Shown: positions 21,303-33,747, counted from the first letter of the stretch. The stretch is DNA of 64,000 nucleotides from Clitoria ternatea (GCA_037962975.1 CM075674.1:84088501-84152500), one strand, 5' to 3'. Numbers and translations: made by a program. The notes: generated by a model from the sequence alone, not told the origin.

Positions 21303-21468
21303 TTATTGTTTAGTCAAGCTCTTCTTATTCGCTGACCAACGGGCTCACTACCTTTTTTAGGCTTTACTGCCGGGACCACGAAACACCAAGAACTTTAACT
21401 AAAAATAAACAAACTAGTCTATTAAAAGCTTTAAGCTTTCTTTGTTTTCAAGAAAGATTAGATTATTT

Positions 21469-21681
21469 TTAGACTTCTCTTAAACAAGCTAATACTAACT
21501 CTTGCTCAATAATTTTTAATTTAGTTTTATCTATTATATCTTGAATTTCTTGTCTTTCTATATAATTTTGTTTAGTCACCTGCATATTTCCTAATTTGAT
21601 AAGTTCTTTTTTATAAGTATGTCTTAAAACAACTAAATAGCTTTTACACTCTTTGTATTTTAATAAAACTTTACTAGTCAT
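21469..21681 (-). CDS. small Lys/Glu-rich viral ORF upstream of movement protein
   Basis: 70 codons from an ATG at 21,681, in the expected position between leader and movement protein. The composition (Lys, Leu, Glu, Gln) suggests a helical or coiled-coil segment. It could be a separate small ORF or part of the polyprotein N-terminus. No family recognised. Confidence 0.4.
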   Translation of the reverse strand: MTSKVLLKYKECKSYLVVLRHTYKKELIKLGNMQVTKQNYIERQEIQDIIDKTKLKIIEQELVLACLREV

Positions 21682-22037
21682 TTATGAATAAGATAAACAC
21701 CTTAGTCTACTTTTTATTGTGAACTGGTTTTTATAGTTTTCTCTTAAATCTTCTCTTGCGACTTCTGCCCAAGCAGTTTCATGATAATCTCTAATATCTT
21801 GCTTAAATTCTTCTGCTTCTTCTTTTAAACTTCATATTTCTTGTATCAATATCGGCAGAGGTTTATTAACATATCTTTTATCTCTAGCTCTAAGAATTCT
21901 ACAAATTTCAGGACCATCAAATTCATTCATATATAAACTCATCTCTTTCCTATTGATTCTCATATAACTATTATATTTTTGTCTAACTTGTTTTTCATAA
22001 GGACTCTTCTTAGGATGAACAGTAACTTTGTCTACCT

Positions 22038-22045
<8 letters not shown>
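21682..22045 (-). pseudogene. EPRV leader and N-terminal coding region
   Basis: Minus-strand DNA with interrupted coding potential that begins shortly after where the PBS would be. The outer 100 bases (21,940-22,045) recur at 1250-1347, giving the terminal redundancy that shows the integrated DNA came from a circular or concatenated genome. No gene boundaries can be fixed here. Confidence 0.55.
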
Positions 22046-22091
<46 letters not shown>

Positions 22092-22092
22092 A
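22046..22092. repeat. CT and TA microsatellite at the EPRV right border
   Basis: A short CTCTCT run passes into about 35 bp of TA dinucleotides. Integrated florendovirus-type EPRVs are often found next to TA repeats (established observation), and TA runs also lie at the left border near 1220-1240. Confidence 0.85.
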
Positions 22093-22577
22093 TAGTACGC
22101 TAATGGGCGCATTTCACGTGAAAAAGAAAAAGGAACGAAAACAGAGAATTGATATATATTACTCGTTACAAAAAAAGGGGTACATACATACATATATATA
22201 TATATACACACACGCTAATAAAAAGCAGGGGCTGAAATATTATATTAAAGAGGGAGTTCAAGCAATTAAAGAAAGGATGCAAAAGACTATAGCAGTTAAG
22301 GATACTAAACATATCTATATATTTTTTTACATCATAATAGCACGAGAGATAAGTCTCTAAAAGATTCTTATTTTCCTTCTATTCTTTGTTGTGATTGTCT
22401 TGATCCTTATTTCCTAGTGAACTGTAACTAGATAATATGCATGATTAAACATGTGGAGCCCTTTCCCATCTAAGAAAATCTAAAAATCAGTAGCGTAGAA
22501 GACCTTTTAATGTTCGTTACTAACCAAGTTTAGAGTATCATGCTTGTATGATTAAAAAATAAAATTGATAAGGAAAA
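22093..22577. other. flank repeat, right copy, and gene-free DNA
   Basis: The first 70 bases match positions 1-60 of the window. The rest is AT-rich with small TA/CA runs. One open frame of 85 codons on the + strand is Lys/Ile/Tyr-rich and built on the repeats, so I do not call it. Confidence 0.5.
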
Positions 22578-22850
22578 TTAAAATCTTTATGTTAGAGATT
22601 AATTTGGACGAGACGTTATGTTAATCTATGTTTAATTTTTAAAAAATTAATTTAGATTATAAAATATTTTAATAATTTTAATATGTGATAAAATTAAAAT
22701 CTTTATATTAGAGATTAATTTGGATGAGACGTCCTGTTAATCTATGCTTTATTTTTTTAATATTTCAAAATTAATTTAGACAATAAAATATTTTAATAAT
22801 GTCAATATGTAACAAAAGTTAAAATATTTATATTAGAGATTATATGGTCT
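22578..22850 (-). repeat. LTR fragment with GACGAGACGT repeats (minus strand)
   Basis: Two full units and a partial one, period about 120 bp, each with a GATTAATTTGGACGAGACGT core. The reverse complement is the core repeated seven times in the solo LTR at 44,481-47,120 and again at 54,340-54,690. So this is a small minus-strand piece of the same LTR family. Confidence 0.6.
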
Positions 22851-22870
22851 TGGTCAGACACCTAAAAAGT

Positions 22871-23010
22871 TATATGGTCTTGAGAAATTTGTGGACCCAA
22901 ACATTGGTGAAGGAGGTGGGTCAACACTGAAGGGTTCTGAGATGTTTGTGGATCTAGCAATGAAGTGTGTTGAAGATTCCTATCACAATGTTGGTGAGAT
23001 GATTCCTATC
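22871..23010 (+). pseudogene. fragment like the kinase C-terminus of an LRR receptor kinase
   Basis: One + frame reads LYGLEKFVDPNIG, then TLKGSEMFVDLAMKCVEDS. This resembles the end of the kinase domain of plant LRR receptor kinases of the At5g49770/HPCA1 type (VDP...LKG-E-FVDLA-KCVE), recalled from family knowledge. It is only about 40 residues, then the frame stops. There is no ATP site or activation loop nearby, so it is a captured or relict piece. Confidence 0.4.
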
Positions 23011-23380
23011 ACCGATTAACAATGTCCTGTGCAAATGTCTTGCATAGAGGCCAAGCAAGATGATTCCTATCACAATGTCACTATAAATCAAAACAAAAAT
23101 ACCATTGAGGTTGAAGGAATCTCAAACAACTTTTACTTCCTACACAATTTGTTACAACTCCATCAGAATGATAGAGTTCAACCTATATGTTGTACTTTTT
23201 TCACTTGACAGGTTTAATTGATAACTGTTATTTAGTTTCATACTGCCATAAGCAAACATGCTATGGGAATTCACACCTGAGAAATTAACCAGATACACCA
23301 AAGAATGTAACCAAATGTGATCAGTTGATAATCTTAACTTAAATGCGCTGTTATGTTATCTTTTAACTTGAAGAACATTC

Positions 23381-23573
23381 ATTCATCTGAAGTTACACAA
23401 AATATACTATTCATCCTATTGGGAACTTCTGTCTTAAAAAAGGACTTAGCTGGAGCTTCAGGCATCTGAAGTGATTTTTCAAATTGGAATTTCTGTTTAT
23501 TAGAGAATGACATGTAACCTATTGGTAAACCCTGAGAATCATGTCCAAGACAACTTGTAAGAAATTCCTGCAT
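23381..23573 (-). pseudogene. possible exon of an unidentified gene
   Basis: Minus-strand frame of about 60 codons with balanced amino-acid use (a GLPIGYMSFSNKQKFQFEK stretch and PEAPAKSFFKTEVPNRM). An ATGCAG|GA step at 23,575 could be a splice acceptor. It does not look like the surrounding AT-rich DNA. No family recognised; the opposite strand to the fragments on either side. Confidence 0.25.
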
Positions 23574-23616
23574 TATATTATTTTATAAGTAATTTATTTC
23601 TTATCTATAAATTTAG

Positions 23617-23918
23617 GTTGTTGAGAGTGAGTCATACTCAACCGATGCTGTGCATGAAGTTGAATTGCTTCTACCATTTTCGGATGATTATTCTATTGAA
23701 GGTATGTTTGCCTAATGCCTACAATCTTATTTCATATAAATATTTTGGTTATTATTGCTTTTAATAATTTTTCTGTTGTTTTGATATGTAATTTTCTAAC
23801 AATAATGGTTAATATTTTGTAAAGCATGCAGCCAAAAAGATGTTGTTGGTGTTCTTTCATTGAGTGGTTCAATATGTTCTTTTGCATATCTGAATTCAAA
23901 AGAGCCAATTTCAATTAA
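23617..23918 (+). pseudogene. two-exon host gene fragment (ODR4-like?)
   Basis: Exon A 23617-23701 follows TTTAG and ends before GTATGT, reading YSTDAVHEVELLLPFSDDYS. Exon B 23825-23918 follows GTAAAG and continues in phase as CSQKDVVGVLSLSGSICSF and AYLNSKEPIS. Good splice context and in-phase joining argue for real exons. The second piece reminds me of plant ODR4-like proteins (GSVCS-AYLN-KEPIS), from memory only. Nothing before or after continues the gene, so it is a fragment. Confidence 0.4.
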
Positions 23919-24724
23919 GTTAGTTTTTAGCATTTAGAAAATTGAGATATTTAGATCAAATCTTACTAGAATCAATATTTCCTTTACTTAGCTGGTGAAA
24001 ATTAAGTGCTTTCATGCTTTATTCTACTTCTAGAGAAGACTAATAAAAGTCTCCACTCTCAAGCTGGTTGGTTTTAAATCTCAAGTTGGAGGGATTTGAA
24101 ATTGCCAATACCTATATTATATATATAAGAAGCTGCTCTGTTATGATCTTTTGTTCAAACAACTTGAAGAATAAGGATCAAATCTCTTGCTTCTCCGTGC
24201 CCAAGTATTTCAGTAGTCTATAGTCCTGTGATATAATTTGATGTTATGCAAAGTTGTGATTACCAATTTAAAAGCAGTTGTATCAATCTGATGATAGTAA
24301 ATAGTAGAGTGTATATATTTTTTGAGACTCGAACTTAAATTAGAAGTTAATTAAGATATATTATGTAATTTCAATCAATTAGTCTGGTGATATTTACTAT
24401 AATACATACAAATACAATTGAGACAAAGGCTGGTGTAAAGAGAATGAGAAGGTTAAGACTCATGGACAAGTGACAACTAATCCAAATAGGGGGCAAATGA
24501 GGAAAAGTGAAAGACAGAGTAACTAACTAAAACAACGTTTTCTTCCTAAGCATTTTCTTCCACAGATCTACAGATCTTAAAAGCGCCAATTCAAACAAGA
24601 ATCTCATAGCTATATTCGAACAGAGTGTACGAAAATCCAAGATCCATAACTCAGAAACGGCAAACAGCAGAAAACGAAAACGAATCAACGAGAGAAATAC
24701 CTAGAGAATCTTCGAAATTGAGAA
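23919..24724. other. gene-free interval
   Basis: AT-rich DNA with no long frame or recognised repeat. The right part (24,560-24,720) is less AT-rich and purine-rich, as if it were a leader or a TE end, but no terminal repeat could be matched. Confidence 0.5.
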
Positions 24725-24850
24725 TGCAGCGAGAGTGAGAGCAAGACCGCGAGAGTGAGACGCAGAGAGAGACCGCGAGATTGAGACGTAAAGAGAGATC
24801 ACGAGAGTGAGACGCAGAGCGAGGATGAAACTTAGAGAGAAGAGTGAAAC
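24725..24850 (+). repeat. GAGAGTGAGACGCAGA minisatellite
   Basis: About four to five imperfect units of roughly 26 bp around GACCGCGAGAGTGAGACGCA. No coding function is suggested. Confidence 0.6.
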
Positions 24851-26010
24851 TGTGAAAATATGAAGAGATGAAAGTGAGACTGCAGAAAGGAGAGTGAAAA
24901 AGTTAGTGACGGAAAAAAGAATAAAATATATAATATAAAATTTACCAAATATTGTTATTTTTCTTATTTTTCAATAGTTATACCAGCCATAGTTAAAAAA
25001 GAATGGGTAAAAATGTATTTTTTTGTTGTGACATAAGATATAATTATAAATTCAAGCTATTCGATGTGACTCGTAATAAACATGAATTTTTTTGAGTTAG
25101 ATTAAAAGACTTATTTTAAATTTGAACTTCAATTTATTGGTTTGGACTGGACATGTATCTAGCTACGGACCTTGGCTGACTTGCATGAATCTTTTTTACT
25201 TTTTTTATAAAAATAAAAAATATAACATAAAAAAATTTAAAATTTGTAAATGTTTAAAATTAATAATAAGATTTAATTCAAATAAAAAAGTAATAAAAGG
25301 AAAGAGAAGATGTGGTGAATTATTTACATACAAGTAGTAAAATCCGACCAAATACAAATTTTTATTTGACCAAATCTAATTATTTCAATTTTAATTCAGA
25401 GTGTTATTTTATCTTTTAAACTCGTTTATTTTACACATGGATTTAACCTAATGAATTTAAAGATTATTCTTTTTAACTTATTATTAAACAGACACGTAAT
25501 TATTTTAGCGTGCGAGTTGAAATGACTGGCGATCCACTGGGATGTCTTATTGGCATTGAAAGACAGGATTTGACAATTTCTCTATTATTGGCATTAAGAC
25601 ATTTTTTTAGAAGTGTCCTTGTTTATTCCATTAAGGGCATTATTTAAGGACAATATTTTAGACCCACGAGGCATAAATATACTCGGATATTTTTATTTTA
25701 TATTGTCGGTAACTGGCTTATTCCCATATTTGGTACAATCATGCATCAAAAGAAAATTTAATTTTTTATAAAAGAAAGTTATCATTTATCATAAATAATT
25801 CTTAACTTACAGAACATAAATTTTGAAATTTTCAAAATTAATATAACAATAACATAAAAATTATCACAATTTTGATAATTTTCATAAAAAAAAATACATT
25901 TTTCCTGTTTAGATAATAAAATTATCTATATGAATAAACAATTTTAGAGAATACTCTATGCTATGCGATGCAAGAATAAAACATTTTCAATAAAGTTTCT
26001 TTTCATTATT
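24851..26010. other. gene-free AT-rich interval
   Basis: Mostly A/T-rich sequence with long T runs. Open frames here are short and of low complexity. A slightly more complex part (25,500-25,740) shows no known motif. Confidence 0.5.
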
Positions 26011-26850
26011 ATGACGTCCCGTCTAACTTCTCAGAATTAATCCTCATTGTTTATAAAATATGAGTATTAACAGAACAACCCCGAAAAACTAATCCTAAGA
26101 ACTTAAGTGATACACGACTTAATAGTACACGCAACGAAAGACACAACTGCAAACCCTAACGAACTTAAGAATGGACCTACATCTTCCCGTATACGAAGAT
26201 ATGAGTCGGGAACCAAGAGATATTAACCTCAGGACATTACTTAAATAACCTAGGCACGGATCAATTCACCATTCTATCAGTCCAAAAGTCTTGGACAATA
26301 CGGAGAACTAAGTTCTCAACATAAGATCATGGTGATTTAAACCTCTAATGGGGTATTAGCTACCTATTATCTAACAATCAGATAAATATAATTATCACAA
26401 ATATTAAGAAATTACATCAACCACATTGCACATATATGCTTGTCATCTTAGGGCAACCGATGGGCCGCATTACAGACCATACATATCACATATACACCAA
26501 TTGGCACTGCTACCGCATAGTTGCCGATTCGGGCCGATCAAAGGGCCATATCAACAATACATATATCAATTAAAACATCACCATATAGGTGTCCACATCA
26601 ATCACTACCACAAAATAAAGAAAAAGAGATCCGTCATTGGCATTGCATTGATTCCACCTCTAAACGACATTATCACCCTGCAAACTCACTAAATTGAAAG
26701 TTGAGGGGTGGGTACCACTCCAAGTAGTAAATAACAATTCACAAATAAAACATCCATTTGGTCAAGTAATTCAAACTATTACGACCACAACACAATAGCA
26801 TACATGTCCATAAACCATACTTCAATCATCAATTCAACATCATACATCAC

Positions 26851-26853
<3 letters not shown>

Positions 26854-26895
<42 letters not shown>
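26854..26895. repeat. TA microsatellite
   Basis: About 21 TA dinucleotides inside repeat copy A. Confidence 0.9.
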
Positions 26896-26897
<2 letters not shown>

Positions 26898-27039
26898 TCA
26901 TCAATTCACATTACACATTACCAGGTATATATATCAATCATCAAAACATCATCATTTATATATATGTACGTATTAATCAATAATCATAAATATTAGACCA
27001 CTCCTCTCACTTTATCATCAATATCTATTCGTCATGCTT

Positions 27040-27330
27040 AACATCTCTTACTTATTAATATTTATTCGCCACACATGGGCATCTCTTAATCATTAACATC
27101 CATTTGCTACACATGGGCATCTCTTAATCGTTAACATCCATTTGTCACTTGGGCATCTCTTAATCATTAACATCCATTTTCCACATATGGACATCTCTTA
27201 ATCATTAATACTCATTCGCCACACATGGGTGTCTCTTTATTCTCAATACTTATTTGCCACACATAAGCGTCTCTTTATCCTTAATACTTATTCGTCACAC
27301 ATAAGCGTCTCTTTATCCTTAATACTCATT
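27040..27330 (+). repeat. 38-bp tandem array
   Basis: Seven to eight units of CCACACATGGGCATCTCTTA plus ATCATTAACATCCATTTG-type sequence. The array is present only as one unit at 43,510-43,545 in copy B, so unit number changed between copies. Confidence 0.7.
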
Positions 27331-30300
27331 AGCATATCACTAAACCATATGTAAAACCATATATCAACGCATATGTTCATCACAACAATACCACAACAAT
27401 AATGTTAGTGCAAATCTAACTGTAGGAATATAACAAAATGTGGTAATTGTACGTAAATATGCCATTATGTATATACTGTAGTATAATAATGTGTACACAT
27501 ATCAATACCATTGTATATCTCTTTTACCAGTACTGAACTGCCTCGTCCATATGCAACACTAATAGCCACCCATAATTGCGGACGTGTTATGGACCTCCCT
27601 TGAACACACATCAAGAAAGACGTGGTCTATAAAGAAATCATTTGGGGTACGCTCATTCATCGAGCCGTCTTACCACTAGGCCTCTTCACAGGATTTCCCT
27701 CCAATCACTATAGTGAGAAGCTTCGTGATTCAACCAAGGAATCAATAGGGTAAACAATAACAATGCTCATGCACAAGGCCGCCTTCCTACTGGGCCTCCT
27801 TGTGGAACCCCTAACATTCCAAACCGAGAAACAAATATGATATGCCTTCCAACTTTAATATCTCAAGTATTTAATAACCACTAACTCTTAGGGTTTTACC
27901 CATACTCAACATCATTCCATGGTGGACTTGCAATTGCTTACCTCACCATCACTCTCGTTAGGTCTCTAAACTCATACTCAATGGTTAGAGGCACACAATT
28001 ATCTATCAATTCACATTCATTATAAAATCATAATTAATCAGGTATTATTAAGCCCGTCAATATATTTCACATGGTGTGCATAGGGTTCAATACCTAATTC
28101 AAAATTAACACCATCTACCAATTATTTCATAGTCGTCATGCATTTGCTCGTTTAGCAAATAGGCACTCATTAATTATCTTTCATATATAATTCATAATTT
28201 CATCAATGCCATCATATCAACACATATGAATATGTATACACATATAGCACACCACACATATTCTAAATGCATTAACATCATTAATAAATCCTATCATTTA
28301 CACAGAATCATCTATACACATCACCAGTCAAGAGACTACTAACAACATACTCAACCCGTGCATCAGACTTCAATAGACATTTAGCGCCGTAATAGGGTGT
28401 AACCAACATTATTACAATAAAATTAATATTAAATACTAGGCATCATTTGTAGCATAACTTTAATCTTTATATTATCATCAACATCAGTATAGGCTATTGC
28501 CAACAGCATATACTGAGCAACATATTAAAATAGAATTTCACATATCAAATTTACATAATATTAATATTTCTAATCAAGCATCAAATTCTCCTTTAAAATA
28601 ATACTTTGTATCACAACAATAATTATATTCTAATTTTACAAAAATTAATATTTTCCAAAGTATCAATATTCAAAATAACCTTTTTAGTTTTAAAACTCGC
28701 ACCAAAATTAAAATTACTACTCATTACTAGAGTGATAAACCTTTTTCGTATGATAACACGTATCTCAGGGCGTTATCTAGCTTTTTGAAATGATCTCGAT
28801 TCCAGATTCAACTTCAAACGCTAAAACCCTATATTCGAAAAATTATGAAAAATTAGTAAAAATCAATCTCGCAACACAAAATTCATTGGGTTTCGTAAGA
28901 ATCAAACTTACTTGGGGTTGTGAAACTAGTCGACGGGGTGTCGAAACTGACCAAGAGCCTTGAAATCTTGTCGACGTCTTTTTGATCGTATGCAGCCAAG
29001 CTTTAACGTGCATACGTGGCCTTGTTAGTCACCAAAGGAGACATGCATGATCTTGTAGTGCCTTGATCATGACATGCATGACTTAAAGAAGGGTGGTTGT
29101 ATGGTTGATGATGAAAAAAATGAAAGATCTAGAGCTCATGGTGGTTTTGGTTTGCAAGAAAAATGCTGAAGAAGAGTTTCCTTGAGTCAAACCTTCGCAT
29201 GCATGGTTCTTGATCTTAAAACTGAACCAAGTTTTGATTATGGAAGATAATGGTGGCGTAAGGGTGGTGGTTGATGGATGATGCTCAAATAGAAGTATGA
29301 AATAAGGCAATGAGAGAATGGTGGCACGATGGTGGATGACACTCAATGGATAAGAAGAAAATGGAAGCACGAGATTGAGAAAATAGTGGTGAAGTGGTCT
29401 ACAGTGGTTGATGATGAGAGGGAAATGGTGAAGCTGGACAAAATTGAGAAAGAAATCATGAGCATGGAATGGAGTTTATCACATAAGGAGAAAATAAAAA
29501 GTTATAAGAGAATATTGATGGAAGTGAAATTGAAAGTGGAAATGCTAGAACACGTAACATGGAAAACTCAATTGGAATAAGGCTACACGACAATTAATGC
29601 AGAATGAGAGTATATGCACATGAGTTATTAATTTTATTGCCTAAGATTTGAAACTTAATGAGCAAGGAAATATTATTTGTGAAATTGAGAGACTAAGTCC
29701 GAGAGAGTGAATTTGAGAGGTGAGATTGAGAGAAAGCCACTCGGTGGAATTGACAATGAAAATCTGTGAAGTATATATGAAGGATCAATGGCTTATGCAT
29801 GACATGACAATAAGGTGAGGTGTGTCGTGCTCATGGTGTAACGGAATGACGGCATCATGGCTGAGTGACCAACATAATGATGGTACTAAGTGAGTAGAGA
29901 TCAATGTGGCAAAAACTGGTGCAACATGGACCAATGAGTGCTTATATCTTGGACACCTAGGCTGGTGGAATAACAATTCACGTTGTCATTTTGCCATGAA
30001 AATACGAATGAGTTTCTATATGAATTAGGCAAAATGATGAACATAAAAGTCGTTCCTTATCTTCTATTCTTTCCAATGAGCAAAAGGTCACTCAATTCCA
30101 ATAACTATAGCAAAAGTTATGCCTGAAACACTAAAGGGTGCTTAGGTGAAACGTGTAATTATGGAACCGTAACTTAGAATAAAAAATGGGAATGATAGGT
30201 TCAAAATTAGCCTTCGTGGCCTTTATAAGAATCACAAGGAATTTTATTACGAAGATTTAAAGACTTGAATCACTCAAATCCGGTATTGGTAGAATAAGTT

Positions 30301-30520
30301 ACATTAGAAACAATGAGACATTTGTAGAATTTCTCCACTTAGCACAAACTGGACCACAAAAACAAGGTTGAGATTTTGATAAATTTTAGGGAATCACTTA
30401 GACAATGGATTTTGGCCAATAGGTTTAATCATATAGCCTTCCCTTTTACTTAGGGTCTCCTAAAATTCTCAGAGACTAGTTTCGAGTCTTAGTATAGAGT
30501 GTCAGTACAACACATGAAAG

Positions 30521-30965
30521 ATTTAAAGTTATTTTATGTCTTTTGACGTTTTCTGATGACAAACATCAAAATATGAATTAGACTCGTAGAATCCATTAAT
30601 CAATATCATGAGTCTTAAGAAAACATTTAGGTCCAAAAGATGGTTTAGGCTTTAAGGTTTGATTCCAGACTCAAGGCAGAAGTCTGTTGGCTTGAAAACA
30701 ATCATACGTTGAATTCTGCGTCTCTGATAGGACTTTTCCTGCTTGATGGCAATTATGAAATTTCTACCCAAACAACTTCCTAGAGGGTTATCCCAACCTT
30801 GGGAGTCTCAATTCATCTTTGCTTCTCACAAAAACCAAAATATAGAATTCCACTATTTACAAAATTCAAGATACAAATCCTACCATATACAGAATCCTAG
30901 ATACAAACCTTCCCGAGGTCTGTATCTCCCACAAAATACACAGTAACACACACAAATTAAGCACA
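30521..30965 (+). repeat. SIRE-type copia LTR fragment
   Basis: Contains TTCTGATGACAAACATCA and GTTGAATTCTGCGTCTCTGA, of the kind seen in SIRE-lineage LTRs (recalled). Neither end nor a target duplication is visible. A 67-codon frame inside it is not credible. Confidence 0.35.
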
Positions 30966-31185
30966 CTTTTCCTTACTTCTTGCAACCATCATGAACAACA
31001 GTTTCTTCATAATTCAAGTTTAAATAAAAGTATCGGTAAAGATTTATTGTAGATGATTTATTTAAAATTTTATTGATAATTGTCCCCTAAATTACTTTAT
31101 GTTGATTGGGGTATAGTGCTTCATAAACCTCTATATTCCTACAATTTTTTTAGTTGCTTCATGTCGAACATTATATATATATATA
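30966..31185. other. gene-free interval
   Basis: AT-rich with a short TA run at 31,172-31,183. Nothing recognised. Confidence 0.5.
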
Positions 31186-31318
31186 TAAGCCGTACAATTA
31201 TATAATAGATGATTGAGATTAATCATGTGAGTTTTTTAAAAAGTCATGTGACCTTTTAAGTGATCATGTGACTTTTAAAAATTTTTAATCTCAACTATCT
31301 ATGTATGATTATACGATT
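31186..31318. repeat. MITE-like inverted repeat 1
   Basis: The left arm (CGTACAATTATATAATAGAT) and the right arm pair imperfectly over about 60 bases each, with GATCATGTGAC/GTCATGTGAC steps in the middle. A similar unit lies at 32,386-32,480. Flanking duplication is not clear. Confidence 0.5.
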
Positions 31319-32385
31319 TAAATTTATTCCTTTCACTTTTATATAAAAGAAACTTTCATAAAATATATGATGCAAGAGTCCATGCTTCATACCCAAATCA
31401 AATATACGTATATGATCGGGTTCTCACCGCATAGAAAAAGAATCTTGCAGGGATGTGTTATTTTGAGCAACCACCAACTAAATTAAGATTTGATTTGATT
31501 AAAAAAAATTATTGATTTAATGACTAGATAGTATAAATGATCAATATTAGTTATGGTTTTTTTTTAAAATTTTCCGACAATCAGTTAGTTCATTATTTTC
31601 TCACTCTATATATATTTGTTTTTTGTTTTGAGAAAACATGTTAATTATGTGAGCGTCACTATCAATGTGTTATTCGTTTAATTGATTTTCGTTGTCTTAT
31701 TCGTATCATCAGAATGAGGGGGGGCACTGCGGCGGGATGTGGAATGAACCGGTCGTGGCACGTTGCTGGCCAGCTGTTGTTCAGTAACTGTATTCGCACA
31801 TTATTGGAGTCTCGTATACTTTTGATTTGTGATTGTTCTATTTTTAATTAATTTTACATTGTTGCAGAACAATATTTTTATAATTAACTTTGAATTTTAT
31901 GTAATTAAAAAATAGAATTTCTACGAACAATTAGAAACAACGTAATTTTTTTTAAGTGAGAATAATTTTAAATATATTTTTTATATTTTTAGAAATTTTT
32001 TCCGAACCAAACATAATAATAAAATTGGATAGGAATTAATAAAAATATTATTCTCAAGAATATTAAGTTACCCTAAAACATGTTTTTAAATTTTCTCATA
32101 AATCTTATTCCTTCCTATTTCGAGAAAATACCTTATCCAGAGTAAAAAATTACTTACACCAAAGTTTTCCTAAAGGATAAAATAGATTAATTATTATAAA
32201 TTAATAATAAAATTATAATTAATATAATAAATTTTTTTAAGTTTGTTCTGAATCTAGACCTGTATCAATACCTCTAGAATCAATTTGCGCACCCCGGTAT
32301 CATTTCCTTATAGTGTGGCACCTCAAATTACAAATTAAAATTTTTGTGAATAAATTTTTCATGATATATATACCGTTAGATCTTA
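31319..32385. other. gene-free interval
   Basis: AT-rich unique-looking DNA. A short GC-richer patch at 31,718-31,770 (GAGGGGGGGCACTGCGGCGG) stands out but has no open frame of note. Confidence 0.5.
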
Positions 32386-32480
32386 TCATGAATGATCAAG
32401 ATTAAAATATATTAGTCATGTGATTTTAAAAATCTTTTAATCATAATCATCCATTTATGGTTGTATGACCTAGATTTGTA
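32386..32480. repeat. MITE-like inverted repeat 2
   Basis: Shares TTAGTCATGTGATTTTAAAA and the ATCCATTTATGGTTGTATGA step with the unit at 31,186. Arms are imperfect. Confidence 0.4.
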
Positions 32481-32814
32481 AGTTTTATTCTCACCTAAGA
32501 GAACTTTTCTCATAAGATATTTTATATATATATATATATATTTCACCCCACGTAACTCGACATGCCACATAAATGATATTGATAATTAAAACACATTTTT
32601 TATATATGACGATATGAGAATGCTAGTACAATGGCATCAAAACCACATTTTTCAGGCCAAGGCGTTCCTACCACTATTTTACCTTTGAACCACAAAAAGT
32701 GTCACTCTTAAAAGAAGGTTATCTGCTTACCATGGAACCTGCATCATAAGCCTAAAATGGTCCACGTGGGAGAGTGAGTCACACATTCGAAATGATAGAT
32801 ACATTATAACTGTG

Positions 32815-32816
32815 AT

Positions 32817-32850
<34 letters not shown>
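32815..32850. repeat. TA microsatellite
   Basis: TA run ending just before the copia solo LTR that starts at 32,852. Confidence 0.85.
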
Positions 32851-33747
32851 CTGTTAGAGTCAGGAAAACTTTGAGTTAATTTTAGATTTGTTGATAACTA
32901 ACATTATGTATTCTAATTTAAATCAGGTCATATTTTGTTAACATCTGAAAGTTTGTTTAAGTGTTTCAGAATATAAAAGGCTTGGACTATAAAACAAAAG
33001 GGGAACTCATGCAACCAAAAGTCTGGTCAAAAGGACACTCAATCTTAAATAAGCTACAACGTAAAGAAGCATTAGTTGAAGAAACGAAGTCTAAGAAAAA
33101 TGTTATAAGATGAAGTACATCACATTTGGACTTACACCAGACCCAGACTTATTGAGTCATGCTTAATGTATCAGTCTGTGCAAGAGTTCTTCTCCTCAAA
33201 GCAAAGTTCTTCGGTAACTAGACTATATCTTCATACATCATCAAGCTATAGCTTATCTGGATCTCATGAAATATCTCAAGCAAGAACCTGAACAGATTTG
33301 CTCTTGTTTCATGAGTCTCATCATCAACACCTTATGGATCACCAGACCCAGAATTATTTCAGAAGCTTTCCTTGCATGAGTCTGATCCTCAGAATGTTGT
33401 CTTTCTAAAGCAATTTTCATCAAAGTATGAAGAAGATATTTATGACAAGGAAAGTATCCAAGCAAGGCAGATCTAGATTCATCTTAAAGCATCCAGTTTC
33501 ACCTATACCTTATCATTTAAGAAAACTTCTGAATAAGAACTTTCCTTTTTAGTGAAACTTATACTAATCCCACTCTGCCTCTGTGTGCGCAAGTCTCAAA
33601 ACTCTCTACCCTATGCTTTATGTGCAAAACGACTCTCTCTGACCAAGAATCCTTGTCCTTGTGCAAAACACCTCTTAACGATTGTATTCTCTCTCAACGG
33701 TCATCTAACGGTTATCTCCTTCCTCTGTAGCATAACTAAAGAAAAAC

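Larger units (their letters stand above)
16254..22045 (-). mobile_element. endogenous caulimovirid (EPRV), 5' part
   Basis: Minus-strand order from 22,045 down: leader and N-terminal coding region, movement protein, coat protein with zinc finger, aspartic protease, reverse transcriptase, start of RNase H, then the break at 16,258 caused by the retrotransposon. This is the ORF1 order of petuvirus/florendovirus-type caulimovirids (family knowledge). Apart from the movement-protein segment the frame is broken at many points, so the copy is a fossil. The right end stops inside a CTCTCT/TATATA microsatellite, just short of where a second PBS would be. Confidence 0.88.
26011..30520 (+). repeat. long LTR-type repeat, copy A (right boundary uncertain)
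   Basis: Begins near TGACGTCCCGTCTAAC and shares a ...GTATTAACAG step with the start of the solo LTR at 34,878 (GTGTTAACAG), so it may be an LTR of a similar, perhaps Tekay-like, chromovirus. The stretch 26,700-28,330 is repeated at 43,390-47,690, there broken by two insertions. Includes a TA run and a 38-bp tandem array, listed separately. No proteins. The right end could not be found. Confidence 0.45.

Noticed and set aside
22103..22360. 85-codon Lys/Tyr-rich + frame near the EPRV border
   Set aside because: It runs through the flank repeat and TA/CA runs; repetitive TYIYIYTHA peptide, no homology.
29083..29580. Frames of 95 and 83 codons on opposite strands
   Set aside because: Weak start context, GTGGTGATG-type repeats underlie them, and they lie within a long LTR-type repeat. 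No domain visible.
30743..30946. 67-codon + frame with PRGLSQPWESQF
   Set aside because: Lies in a likely copia LTR fragment; repeated QNPRYK-type peptide comes from a short local repeat.
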